Shown here: positions 1 to 6,241 of the stretch, piece by piece
How positions within the stretch are numbered: position 1 is the stretch's first letter
Layout of the letters: every line of letters starts with the position of its first letter
Source of the DNA: Lachnospiraceae bacterium UBA1718
Lineage (GTDB): Bacteria > Bacillota > Clostridia > Lachnospirales > Lachnospiraceae
Length of the DNA stretch: 17,890 nt
Reading direction: 5' to 3'
NCBI GenBank assembly: GCA_002317245.1
Contig: DCIU01000118.1
Location: 570-18,459, forward strand
Made by a program: the position numbers and the translations under genes
The notes under the pieces: generated by a model
What the model saw: only the letters and a program-made list of their open reading frames with translations
What the model was told of the DNA's origin: nothing
The model's database searches: none

Positions 1-1020
1 TTAAGTAGTCTCTCGTATTTTGATGTTCAGTTCTGCGTAGTAGTTGTTCTTGATAGAAGAGCTGTCTGGATTATTGAGGTAGCTGAACATTAACTCAAGG
101 GATCTGGAGCCCTGCCATCTTGGCTGCTGGCAGATAGTCGCTGTGATGATTCCCTTGTCCAGCATGTCTATTGTTGTAGGCACATCGTCGTGAGTGATTA
201 CTCTGATATCTCTGAAGGCCTTGAGTTCCTGAATAGCCTTGCATCCTCCATATACACCAGCTGCAGTGAAGTAGAGACCGTTAATCTCAGGATGTTTTTT
301 TAGCATATTACTTACTATATCGTAGCTCATGAGATCATCATCGTAGTTCTCTTCGCAGGCAACTATGTTGATTCTTGGAGTGGTGGCCAGTCTGTCCATG
401 AAGCCTGAGTTACGCTGTGAGTGACAGAGAATATGTGAATCACCAAGGATTACACCAAGGTTAACAGTGCCTGTAGTCATAAGCTGCATTAATGCACCAG
501 CGGCTCTGCCGGAATTATAATAATCACTTCCTACATAGGTCAGGCGGTTAATGTTCTCTGCATCAGAGTTAACTGTGATGATCGGAATATTCTTTTTAGA
601 CAATGCATTAAGAGCCTCACATACCCTTACGTCATTATAAGGAGTAATGATAAGTCCCTGGACTCCTTCGTTCACACATGCTTCTATTGCGGACAGCTGT
701 GCATCTGGATGATAAGCCACGCGCTTAATTAATATCTCGCATCCATAGAAGCTCAGTTCTGCCGCTTTTTCCTCGAAACCAGTAATAACCTCATCGAAGA
801 ATGGATTCTTACGGCTGAATACTATGATTCCAATTAGGAATTTCTTCTTCTGAGCAGCCAGTGCCATTCCGGCTTTATTAGGCTTGTAATCTAACTGCTT
901 AATAATGGCATGCACTCTTCTGGCGGTCTCTTCATTGACTCCGCTTCTGTTATTGAGTACTCGGTCTACAGTTCCTCTTGATACTCCTGCTAACTCAGCA
1001 ATCTCTTTGATAGTTGCCAT
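1..1020 (-). CDS. LacI-family transcriptional regulator with sugar-binding domain
   Basis: A sugar-responsive DNA-binding repressor, 339 residues, normal for LacI proteins. The N-terminus is a classic LacI helix-turn-helix (IKEIAELAGVSRGTVDRVLN, about residues 3-22), followed by the hinge region and a periplasmic-binding-protein-type ligand domain (about 60-330; IGIIVFSRKNPFF, GLIITPYND and YVGSDYYNSGRAAG segments), which should bind a sugar inside the cell. I chose the ATG at 1020 because a GTGAGG ribosome site lies 6 bases upstream; a GTG at 1032 would add four residues but overlaps that site. It is divergent from the kinase-isomerase operon, and two TCGTGC...GCACGA inverted repeats lie between the two starts, so it probably represses that operon and possibly itself. 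The effector is not readable from sequence; D-xylose or another pentose is inferred from the neighbours. Confidence 0.93.
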   Translation of the reverse strand: MATIKEIAELAGVSRGTVDRVLNNRSGVNEETARRVHAIIKQLDYKPNKAGMALAAQKKKFLIGIIVFSRKNPFFDEVITGFEEKAAELSFYGCEILIKRVAYHPDAQLSAIEACVNEGVQGLIITPYNDVRVCEALNALSKKNIPIITVNSDAENINRLTYVGSDYYNSGRAAGALMQLMTTGTVNLGVILGDSHILCHSQRNSGFMDRLATTPRINIVACEENYDDDLMSYDIVSNMLKKHPEINGLYFTAAGVYGGCKAIQELKAFRDIRVITHDDVPTTIDMLDKGIITATICQQPRWQGSRSLELMFSYLNNPDSSSIKNNYYAELNIKIRETT

Positions 1021-1107
1021 AGTGAACCTCACTAATACCTGAAATAATCAATCACATCATATACTGATGCATTCTCCCCAACATATTATGTATACTGTAA
1101 CACAAGT

Positions 1108-1125
1108 TCGTGCCTCCGTGCACGA
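1108..1125. promoter_or_regulatory. Putative LacI-family operator 1 (TCGTGC-N6-GCACGA)
   Basis: A perfect 6-base inverted repeat with a 6-base spacer, containing the palindromic octamer CGTGCACG at 1117-1124. It lies about 90 bases upstream of the regulator start in the divergent region and resembles the second copy at 1239-1254, so it is a candidate site for regulator autocontrol or for DNA looping. The LacI assignment is inferred from its position. Confidence 0.65.
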
Positions 1126-1150
1126 GCAAAATACACAAAATCGACCACCC

Positions 1151-1197
1151 CAAAATTGTTACAATTCACGAAAATACTCTTAAAGGGACAAAATTGT
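1151..1197 (+). promoter_or_regulatory. Two CAAAATTGT boxes upstream of the xylB promoter
   Basis: Two direct copies of the 9-mer CAAAATTGT lie at 1151-1159 and 1189-1197, 38 bases apart. The downstream copy abuts the proposed -35 hexamer. The same 9-mer appears twice (once inverted) upstream of the transporter operon at 10440-10469. This is the position of a class II activator site. The AraC-type response regulator encoded at 7741-9348 is the natural candidate to bind it, but that link is inference. Confidence 0.45.
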
Positions 1198-1226
1198 TTG
1201 AATATACTTCCCTAAAAGTGTAAGAT
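1198..1226 (+). promoter_or_regulatory. Probable promoter of the xylB operon
   Basis: TTGAAT (1198-1203) and TAAGAT (1221-1226) are separated by 17 bases, and TG directly precedes the -10. Transcription would start near 1233. The operator at 1239-1254 would then lie just downstream of the start, suited to blocking RNA polymerase. The hexamers are imperfect, as expected for an activated promoter. Confidence 0.5.
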
Positions 1227-1238
1227 ATAGTATAGATA

Positions 1239-1254
1239 TCGTGCGCGTGCACGA
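1239..1254. promoter_or_regulatory. Putative LacI-family operator 2 (TCGTGC-N4-GCACGA)
   Basis: An inverted repeat with the same arms as the copy at 1108-1125 but a 4-base spacer, again containing CGTGCACG (1246-1253). It sits between the proposed xylB transcription start and the ribosome site at 1273-1278, a typical repressor roadblock position. Confidence 0.7.
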
Positions 1255-1284
1255 AGACACAAAAGAGTATTTAGGAGGATTGAG

Positions 1285-2754
1285 ATGTTATACGTAGGAA
1301 TTGACCTTGGTACATCAGCGGTTAAGTTATTACTTATGGATGGAGAGGGTAAGATCCATAAGATTGTTTCTAAGGAGTATCCATTATACTTCCCTAACCC
1401 AGGTTGGTCAGAGCAGAAGCCAGAAGACTGGTACGAGCAGTCAATGGCAGGCCTTAAGGAACTGCTTAGTGAGTGCGATAAGAGCCAGGTTGCTGGTATC
1501 AGCTTCGGTGGTCAGATGCACGGACTTGTAGTTCTTGATAAGGATGATAACGTTATTCGTCCAGCTCTCCTTTGGAATGATGGTCGTACATATGAGGAAT
1601 GTGATTACCTCAATAATGTAATCGGCAAGGATAAATTATCAGAGTACACAGCTAATATTTCCTTCACAGGATTTACAGCTCCTAAGATCCTCTGGATTAA
1701 GAATAAGGAGCCTGAGAACTTCGCTAAGATTGAGAAGATTATGCTTCCTAAGGATTATCTTGCATACAAGCTTTCAGGTGTTCACTGTACAGATGTTTCA
1801 GATGCTTCAGGTATGCTTCTCTTCGATGTTAAGAACAGATGCTGGTCTAAGGAGATGATGGAGATCTGTGATGTTAAGGAATCACAGTTAGCTAAGATCT
1901 ACGAGAGTTATGAAGCAGTTGGCACACTTAAGGCTGACGTAGCTGCTGAGCTTGGTCTTTCTACAGACGTTAAGATTGTAGCAGGTGCTGGCGACAATGC
2001 AGCAGCAGCTGTTGGTACAGGTACAGTTGGTGATGGAAGATGTAATATCTCCCTTGGTACAAGTGGAACAATCTTCATTTCATCTAAGACATTTGGCGTT
2101 GATGAGAATAATGCCCTTCATTCATTTGCTCATGCAGATGGAAGCTACCACTTAATGGGATGTATGCTTTCAGCAGCTTCTTGTAACAAGTGGTGGATGG
2201 AAGAGATTATGAAGTGCGATGACTTCGCTGGTGAGCAGAAGGCTATTGAGAAGCTTGGTGAGAACCATGTTTACTTCCTTCCATACTTAATGGGTGAGAG
2301 ATCTCCTCATAACAACCCTAATGCAAGAGGAACATTCATTGGTATGACAATGGATACAACAAGAGCTGATATGTACCAGGCAGTACTTGAGGGTGTTGCA
2401 TTTGCTCTTAGAGATTCCTTCGAAGTTGCTAAGTCTCTTGGCATTAAGATCGAGAGAACTAAGATCTGTGGTGGTGGAGCTAAGAGCCCACTTTGGAAGA
2501 AGATGATTGCTAACATCCTTGGTATCAAGGTTGATGTTATCGAGTCTGAGGAAGGTCCAGGATACGGCGGAGCAATGCTTGCAGCAGTTGCATGTGGAGA
2601 GTACGCATCAGTTGAGGAAGCAGCAGACAAGCTCGTTAAGGTAGTTGATACAGTTGAACCAGATGCTGAGCTCGTTGCTAAGTATGACGAGAGATATCAG
2701 CAGTTCAAGCAGATTTACCCAGCTTGCAAGCCAATCTTCGACATCATTAAATAA
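1285..2754 (+). CDS. xylB: Xylulokinase (FGGY family)
   Basis: A cytoplasmic kinase that phosphorylates D-xylulose with ATP to D-xylulose 5-phosphate, feeding the pentose phosphate pathway. It has 489 residues, the usual length. Visible family marks are the N-terminal phosphate loop GIDLGTSAVK with the conserved Asp7, the substrate motif GGQMHG (75-80), LLWNDGR (95-101), GAGDNAAAAVG with the putative catalytic base Asp237, the ATP-site segment ISLGTSGTIF (255-264), and a C-terminal GGGAKSPLWKKM adenosine motif. The GQMHG and WND motifs favour xylulokinase over glycerol or ribulokinase members of the family. AGGAGG at 1273-1278 fixes the start. It is first in an operon with a DUF4867-like gene and an isomerase-family gene. 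Codon use is strongly biased, suggesting high expression when induced. D-ribulose is a possible alternative substrate because of the isomerase partner. Confidence 0.93.
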   Translation: MLYVGIDLGTSAVKLLLMDGEGKIHKIVSKEYPLYFPNPGWSEQKPEDWYEQSMAGLKELLSECDKSQVAGISFGGQMHGLVVLDKDDNVIRPALLWNDGRTYEECDYLNNVIGKDKLSEYTANISFTGFTAPKILWIKNKEPENFAKIEKIMLPKDYLAYKLSGVHCTDVSDASGMLLFDVKNRCWSKEMMEICDVKESQLAKIYESYEAVGTLKADVAAELGLSTDVKIVAGAGDNAAAAVGTGTVGDGRCNISLGTSGTIFISSKTFGVDENNALHSFAHADGSYHLMGCMLSAASCNKWWMEEIMKCDDFAGEQKAIEKLGENHVYFLPYLMGERSPHNNPNARGTFIGMTMDTTRADMYQAVLEGVAFALRDSFEVAKSLGIKIERTKICGGGAKSPLWKKMIANILGIKVDVIESEEGPGYGGAMLAAVACGEYASVEEAADKLVKVVDTVEPDAELVAKYDERYQQFKQIYPACKPIFDIIK

Positions 2755-2766
2755 TTAGAGAGCTTA

Positions 2767-2838
2767 ACGGTCTGTCATTTTCAGACCGTAAAGAACGGCG
2801 GTCCTTAGCAAGCGAAGCGAGCTTAGTACCGCTCCGTT
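2767..2838. repeat. GC-rich palindromic element between xylB and the next gene
   Basis: A perfect 8-base hairpin (ACGGTCTG 2767-2774, 7-base loop, CAGACCGT 2782-2789) is followed by a longer imperfect stem. In that stem AACGGCGGT (2794-2802) pairs with ACCG and CCGTT (2828-2838) around a two-base bulge, enclosing AAGCGAAGCGAGCTT. It is more GC-rich than nearby spacers and has no T-run, so it does not look like a simple terminator. It could be a REP-like dispersed repeat or an mRNA-stabilising or processing structure; one window cannot show that it is repeated. Confidence 0.5.
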
Positions 2839-2905
2839 CGTCCCGAGCGAGAGCGTGCCTGAGAAGATGGACGTAAAGCTCGGAGGTATAGTAAAGGAGA
2901 ACAAA

Positions 2906-3520
2906 ATGGAAATTAAAAATGTAAGAGACGCTGCTTTCCGTAAGTACGGAAGAGTGATTTCAGAGATCGATTTCTCTGAGTTAATTGAAGCTATGGATCA
3001 GACACCACTTCCAGATGGTGTTGCTTATGAGCCATCTGTAGAGTGCCTTGAGGCTACTTCACTTATGGAGAAGCTTACAACAGTCAGCTACGGCGAGCTT
3101 CCAATTCAGATTGGTTACTGCAATGGTCATAACCATCTTCTTAACGCTGTTGAGTATCATCGTTCTTCAGAGCTTGATATCGCTGCTACAGACTGCATCC
3201 TTTTACTTGGAAGCCAGCAGGACATCACAGAAGATTACACATATGATACTAACAAGATTGAAGCTTTCCTTTGCCCTAAGGGAACAGGCGTTGAGCTCTA
3301 CGCTACAACACTTCACTATGCTCCATGTTCAGTAGGCGATGCTGGATTCAAGGTTGTTATCGTTCTTCCTAAGGACACTAATCTTCCACTTGATGAGAAG
3401 CATGCTGGTTACGAGGACGCACTTATCACAGCTAAGAATAAGTGGCTCATCGGACATGCTGAGGGCGGATTAGATGCAGGCGCACACATCGGCCTCATCG
3501 GACCTAATGTTTCAGTGTAA
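2906..3520 (+). CDS. DUF4867-like, cupin-type protein of unknown function
   Basis: A 204-residue soluble protein with no signal peptide or membrane segment. I recognise it as resembling the DUF4867 family of Firmicutes, found near pentose genes; its function is not established. A small beta-barrel (cupin or ureidoglycolate-lyase-like) fold is suggested by the central segment YCNGHNHLLNAVEYHRSSE with clustered His and Glu (about residues 92-110) and by a later VELYATTLHYAPC segment, both like metal-binding strands. The start is the ATG at 2906 after AAAGGAGA at 2893-2900; an upstream in-frame ATG at 2855 lies inside the palindromic element and has no ribosome site. Its place between kinase and isomerase, and its matching codon bias, suggest a role in handling the same sugar, such as mutarotation or an accessory isomerase or lyase step. 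That is only inference. Confidence 0.8.
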   Translation: MEIKNVRDAAFRKYGRVISEIDFSELIEAMDQTPLPDGVAYEPSVECLEATSLMEKLTTVSYGELPIQIGYCNGHNHLLNAVEYHRSSELDIAATDCILLLGSQQDITEDYTYDTNKIEAFLCPKGTGVELYATTLHYAPCSVGDAGFKVVIVLPKDTNLPLDEKHAGYEDALITAKNKWLIGHAEGGLDAGAHIGLIGPNVSV

Positions 3521-3558
3521 AAGAGATTGCAACTTAATCTCTTTTGAGCTTTTAGCTC
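3521..3558 (+). other. Two tandem hairpins in the spacer before the isomerase gene
   Basis: AAGAGATT (3521-3528) and AATCTCTT (3536-3543) form an 8-base stem starting right after the stop codon. A second stem of GAGCT (3546-3550) and AGCTC (3554-3558) follows. The first stem is followed by only two Ts, so termination would be weak. The pair more likely affects mRNA stability or partial attenuation within the operon. Confidence 0.45.
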
Positions 3559-3614
3559 GCAATATAGTTAATAATGTTTAGCAAACTACATTATATTTTA
3601 AGGAGGAAAACCCA

Positions 3615-5102
3615 ATGAACAATTTACCTAAGGTTAAAATCGGTATCGTAGGCGTTAGCCGTGACTGCTTCCCTGCAGAGCTTACTATCAGAAGAAGAGC
3701 AGCTCTTGTAGAGGCTTACAAGGCTAATTACGATGCAACAGACATCTATGAGTGTCCTGTAACAATCATCGAGAGCGAGATCGATATGAAGAACGCTCTT
3801 GCTGATATCAAGGCAGCTGGATGTAATGCACTCTGTGTATATCTTGGAAACTTCGGACCAGAAATCTCTGAGACAATGCTTATTCAGCAGTTCGATGGCC
3901 CTACAATGCTTTGTGCAGCAGCTGAGGAAGATTACGAATCAGTTACAACATCTGGTCGTGGCGATGCTTACTGTGGCGTTCTTAACGCTTCTTACAACAT
4001 GGCTCTTCGTAACATCAAGGCTTACATCCCAGAGTATCCAGTAGGTGATGCTGAGGATTGCGCTAAGATGATCAACGAGTTCGTTCCAATCGCTAGAGCA
4101 GTTGCAGCTCTTAAGGATCTCAAGATTATCACATTTGGTCCAAGACCACTTAACTTCCTTGCTTGTAACGCTCCTATTAAGCAGCTTTACAACCTCGGTG
4201 TTGAGATCGAAGAGAACTCAGAGCTTGACCTCTTCGAGTCATTCAATAAGCATGCTGATGACCCACGTATCCCAGACGTTATCAAGGATATGGAAGCAGA
4301 GCTTGGCGACGGCAACAACAAGCCAACTATCCTTCCTAAGCTTGCTCAGTACGAGCTTACACTTCTTGACTGGGTTGAGGCTCACAAGGGTTCTAAGTCT
4401 TATGTAGCTATCGCTGGTAAGTGCTGGCCTGCATTCCAGACACAGTTCGGTTGTGTACCTTGCTACGTTAACTCTCGTCTTACAGGTAGAGGAATCCCTG
4501 TATCTTGCGAAGTTGATATTTACGGCGTTCTTTCAGAGTTCATCGGTCAGGCAGTTTCTGACGATACAGTAACTCTTCTTGATATCAACAACTCTGTTCC
4601 TAAGTGTATGTATGAAGACTCTATCAAGGGTAAGTATGATTACACACTTCAGGATACATTCATGGGCTTCCACTGTGGTAACACATGCTCTACAAAGCTC
4701 GTTAAGGGACATATGGAGCACCAGGCTATCATGGCTCGTAACCTTCCAATCGAAGTTACACAGGGAACACTTGAAGGCGATATCATTCCTGGACCTATCA
4801 CATTCTACAGATTACAGTCTACATCTGATAACATTCTTCGTGCTTACGTTGCAGAAGGTGAAGTACTTCCAGTTGCAACAAGATCATTCGGTGGTATCGG
4901 TGTATTCGCTATCAAGGAGATGGGAAGATTCTACCGTCACGTACTTATTCAGAAGAACTATCCTCATCATGGTGCTGTTGCATTCGGTCACTATGGCAAG
5001 GCTCTCTTCGAAGTATTCAAGTACATCGGTGTTAAGGTTGATGAGATTGGTTACAATCAGCCAGCTTCTCTTCCATACCCAACAGAGAATCCATTCGCAT
5101 AA
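3615..5102 (+). CDS. L-fucose/L-arabinose isomerase family protein (aldose-ketose isomerase)
   Basis: A cytoplasmic Mn-dependent aldose-ketose isomerase of the FucI/AraA fold, 495 residues. It opens with the N-terminal segment KIGIVGVSRDCFP. Candidate metal ligands match the FucI pattern of Glu, Asp and a distal His: Glu299 in ISCEVDIYG-like context (GIPVSCEVDIYG), Asp323 in TLLDINN, and His451 or His452 in NYPHHGAVAFGHYG; GFHCGNT (351-357) is another conserved patch. AGGAGG at 3601-3606 sets the start. It is last in the xylB operon and is followed by a terminator. Family members act on L-fucose/D-arabinose or L-arabinose; many in this clade are uncharacterised. Because the partner kinase is a xylulokinase and no xylA is present, it may act as an isomerase for D-xylose or D-arabinose here. 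The exact substrate is unknown. Codon use is very strongly biased, consistent with high expression. Confidence 0.85.
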   Translation: MNNLPKVKIGIVGVSRDCFPAELTIRRRAALVEAYKANYDATDIYECPVTIIESEIDMKNALADIKAAGCNALCVYLGNFGPEISETMLIQQFDGPTMLCAAAEEDYESVTTSGRGDAYCGVLNASYNMALRNIKAYIPEYPVGDAEDCAKMINEFVPIARAVAALKDLKIITFGPRPLNFLACNAPIKQLYNLGVEIEENSELDLFESFNKHADDPRIPDVIKDMEAELGDGNNKPTILPKLAQYELTLLDWVEAHKGSKSYVAIAGKCWPAFQTQFGCVPCYVNSRLTGRGIPVSCEVDIYGVLSEFIGQAVSDDTVTLLDINNSVPKCMYEDSIKGKYDYTLQDTFMGFHCGNTCSTKLVKGHMEHQAIMARNLPIEVTQGTLEGDIIPGPITFYRLQSTSDNILRAYVAEGEVLPVATRSFGGIGVFAIKEMGRFYRHVLIQKNYPHHGAVAFGHYGKALFEVFKYIGVKVDEIGYNQPASLPYPTENPFA

Positions 5103-5132
5103 TTAATGCAATTGATTTAAAGTGCTGATAAG

Positions 5133-5168
5133 GCCCCACATTCATTTTCTATGGATGTGGGGCTTTTT
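5133..5168 (+). terminator. Rho-independent terminator of the xylB operon
   Basis: A 9-base perfect stem, GCCCCACAT (5133-5141) with ATGTGGGGC (5155-5163), is followed immediately by five Ts. It ends the kinase-isomerase transcript. The next gene starts only 17 bases after the T-run. Confidence 0.9.
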
Positions 5169-5169
5169 A

Positions 5170-5178
5170 TGTTATTAT
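5170..5178 (+). promoter_or_regulatory. Extended -10 promoter, possibly leaderless
   Basis: TG-T-TATTAT forms an extended -10 (TGnTATTAT) right after the terminator T-run. The A of the ATG at 5186 is 8 bases past the -10, which is where transcription would start. No Shine-Dalgarno lies before that ATG. No clear -35 is visible; the upstream bases belong to the terminator stem. Confidence 0.45.
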
Positions 5179-5185
5179 TAGTAGT

Positions 5186-6241
5186 ATGGAAGAGGAAAAG
5201 AAAGAGAAAAAAGCATATACCAATAAGGCATACCACATAATAGTTGTAGGTGTAATAAGCATGGTATTTGTGGCAGTGGTTGCTGCCCTGCTATTCATTT
5301 TTATGATGGGTGATTTTGGTAAGAAGGCCGAGCGGGATGAGTCTATTTATAGTAGTCATTATGTATTCATTTCTGATGATGATGATGAGGACTTCTGGAA
5401 TTCTGTATATGAAGCAGCGTGCAGAGAGGCAGATGCGCAGAACATATATATAGAAAAATTATCCGACTCACTTGGTGTAAGATTTTCCAATGAAGATATA
5501 TTCAGAGTGGCTATTAACTCCTCTGTTGACGGCATCATATATGGTGGTACTGCCGACGAGAAGATAGCGACTCTTATTGATGATGCTGTTAATGCGGGAA
5601 TTGGTGTTGTTGTATTACAGAACGATATCGAGAATTCTTCGAGACAGAGCTTTATCGGTGTTAATAACTACGAGCTTGGACAGGTATATGCCTCCCAGAT
5701 GGCCAGATTTATTGACTTGTCAGAGTACAATACTCCTACAGTTAAGGTTTTTATTAATGAACAGACCTCAGAGGGTGCTGCCAATGTTATTTCAATTGCC
5801 ATAGAGGATTATTTCACAGAGAACTATCCTAACTATAATGCGCCAGAGGTTGAATTCGAGAGAGTTGATTCTCAGGATGTATTCAGTGTGGAGGAGGATA
5901 TCAGAACCTTCTTCCTTGATACCAAGGACTTGCCAGATATTATTTTGTGTCTTAACAGTGCCTATACTCAGTGTACTTACCAGGCAGTTGTTGATTATAA
6001 CCGAGTTGGAGAGACCAGAATTATTGGATATTTCATTAACGATACTATACTTGATGCCATTGATAAGCAGATTATCTATTCAACAATTTCCGTTGATACT
6101 GATCAGATGGGAAGCTCAAGTGTATTATCCCTAAAGGAGTATGAAGAACTGGGATATACAAGTTCTTATGTATCAGTAAGTACTAATGTAATTGGACAGG
6201 ATGAAGCCAGGGAACTATTAGAGGACCAGGATGAAGAATAA
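5186..6241 (+). CDS. xylFII: Membrane-anchored sugar-binding sensor protein (XylFII-like)
   Basis: A 351-residue periplasmic-binding-protein-fold protein held in the membrane by an N-terminal helix. Residues 1-15 are Lys/Glu-rich and cytoplasmic, residues about 17-41 are a hydrophobic segment (HIIVVGVISMVFVAVVAALL), and there is no lipobox or cleavage-like site. The extracellular remainder has sugar-binding-protein segments (VDGIIYGG, GIGVVVLQND, FIGVNNYELGQVYASQMA). In Clostridium beijerinckii a protein of this layout, XylFII, binds D-xylose and forms a complex with the LytS kinase that controls the xylFGH transporter. The order here, followed by lytS, yesN and a sugar ABC transporter, fits that system closely. 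It overlaps the kinase gene by 11 bases. It uses mixed codons, unlike the catabolic genes, as expected for a low-abundance sensor. Ligand assignment is by analogy only. Confidence 0.82.
   Translation: MEEEKKEKKAYTNKAYHIIVVGVISMVFVAVVAALLFIFMMGDFGKKAERDESIYSSHYVFISDDDDEDFWNSVYEAACREADAQNIYIEKLSDSLGVRFSNEDIFRVAINSSVDGIIYGGTADEKIATLIDDAVNAGIGVVVLQNDIENSSRQSFIGVNNYELGQVYASQMARFIDLSEYNTPTVKVFINEQTSEGAANVISIAIEDYFTENYPNYNAPEVEFERVDSQDVFSVEEDIRTFFLDTKDLPDIILCLNSAYTQCTYQAVVDYNRVGETRIIGYFINDTILDAIDKQIIYSTISVDTDQMGSSSVLSLKEYEELGYTSSYVSVSTNVIGQDEARELLEDQDEE

Noticed and set aside
1033..1284. Catabolite-repression (cre) site in the divergent region
   Set aside because: No sequence close to the usual CcpA box was found; the palindromes present have TCGTGC/GCACGA arms instead.
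2855..2905. Upstream in-frame start for the DUF4867-like gene
   Set aside because: It would begin inside the palindromic spacer element with no ribosome site, and the ATG at 2906 has AAAGGAGA at good distance.
4579..5106. 175-codon open frame within the isomerase gene
   Set aside because: It is an out-of-frame shadow caused by the biased codon use of the real gene; no ribosome site or recognisable domain.
5164..5185. Ribosome site for the anchored binding-protein gene
   Set aside because: The bases before the ATG are T/A-rich with no purine-rich run; the region reads better as an extended -10 with a leaderless start.
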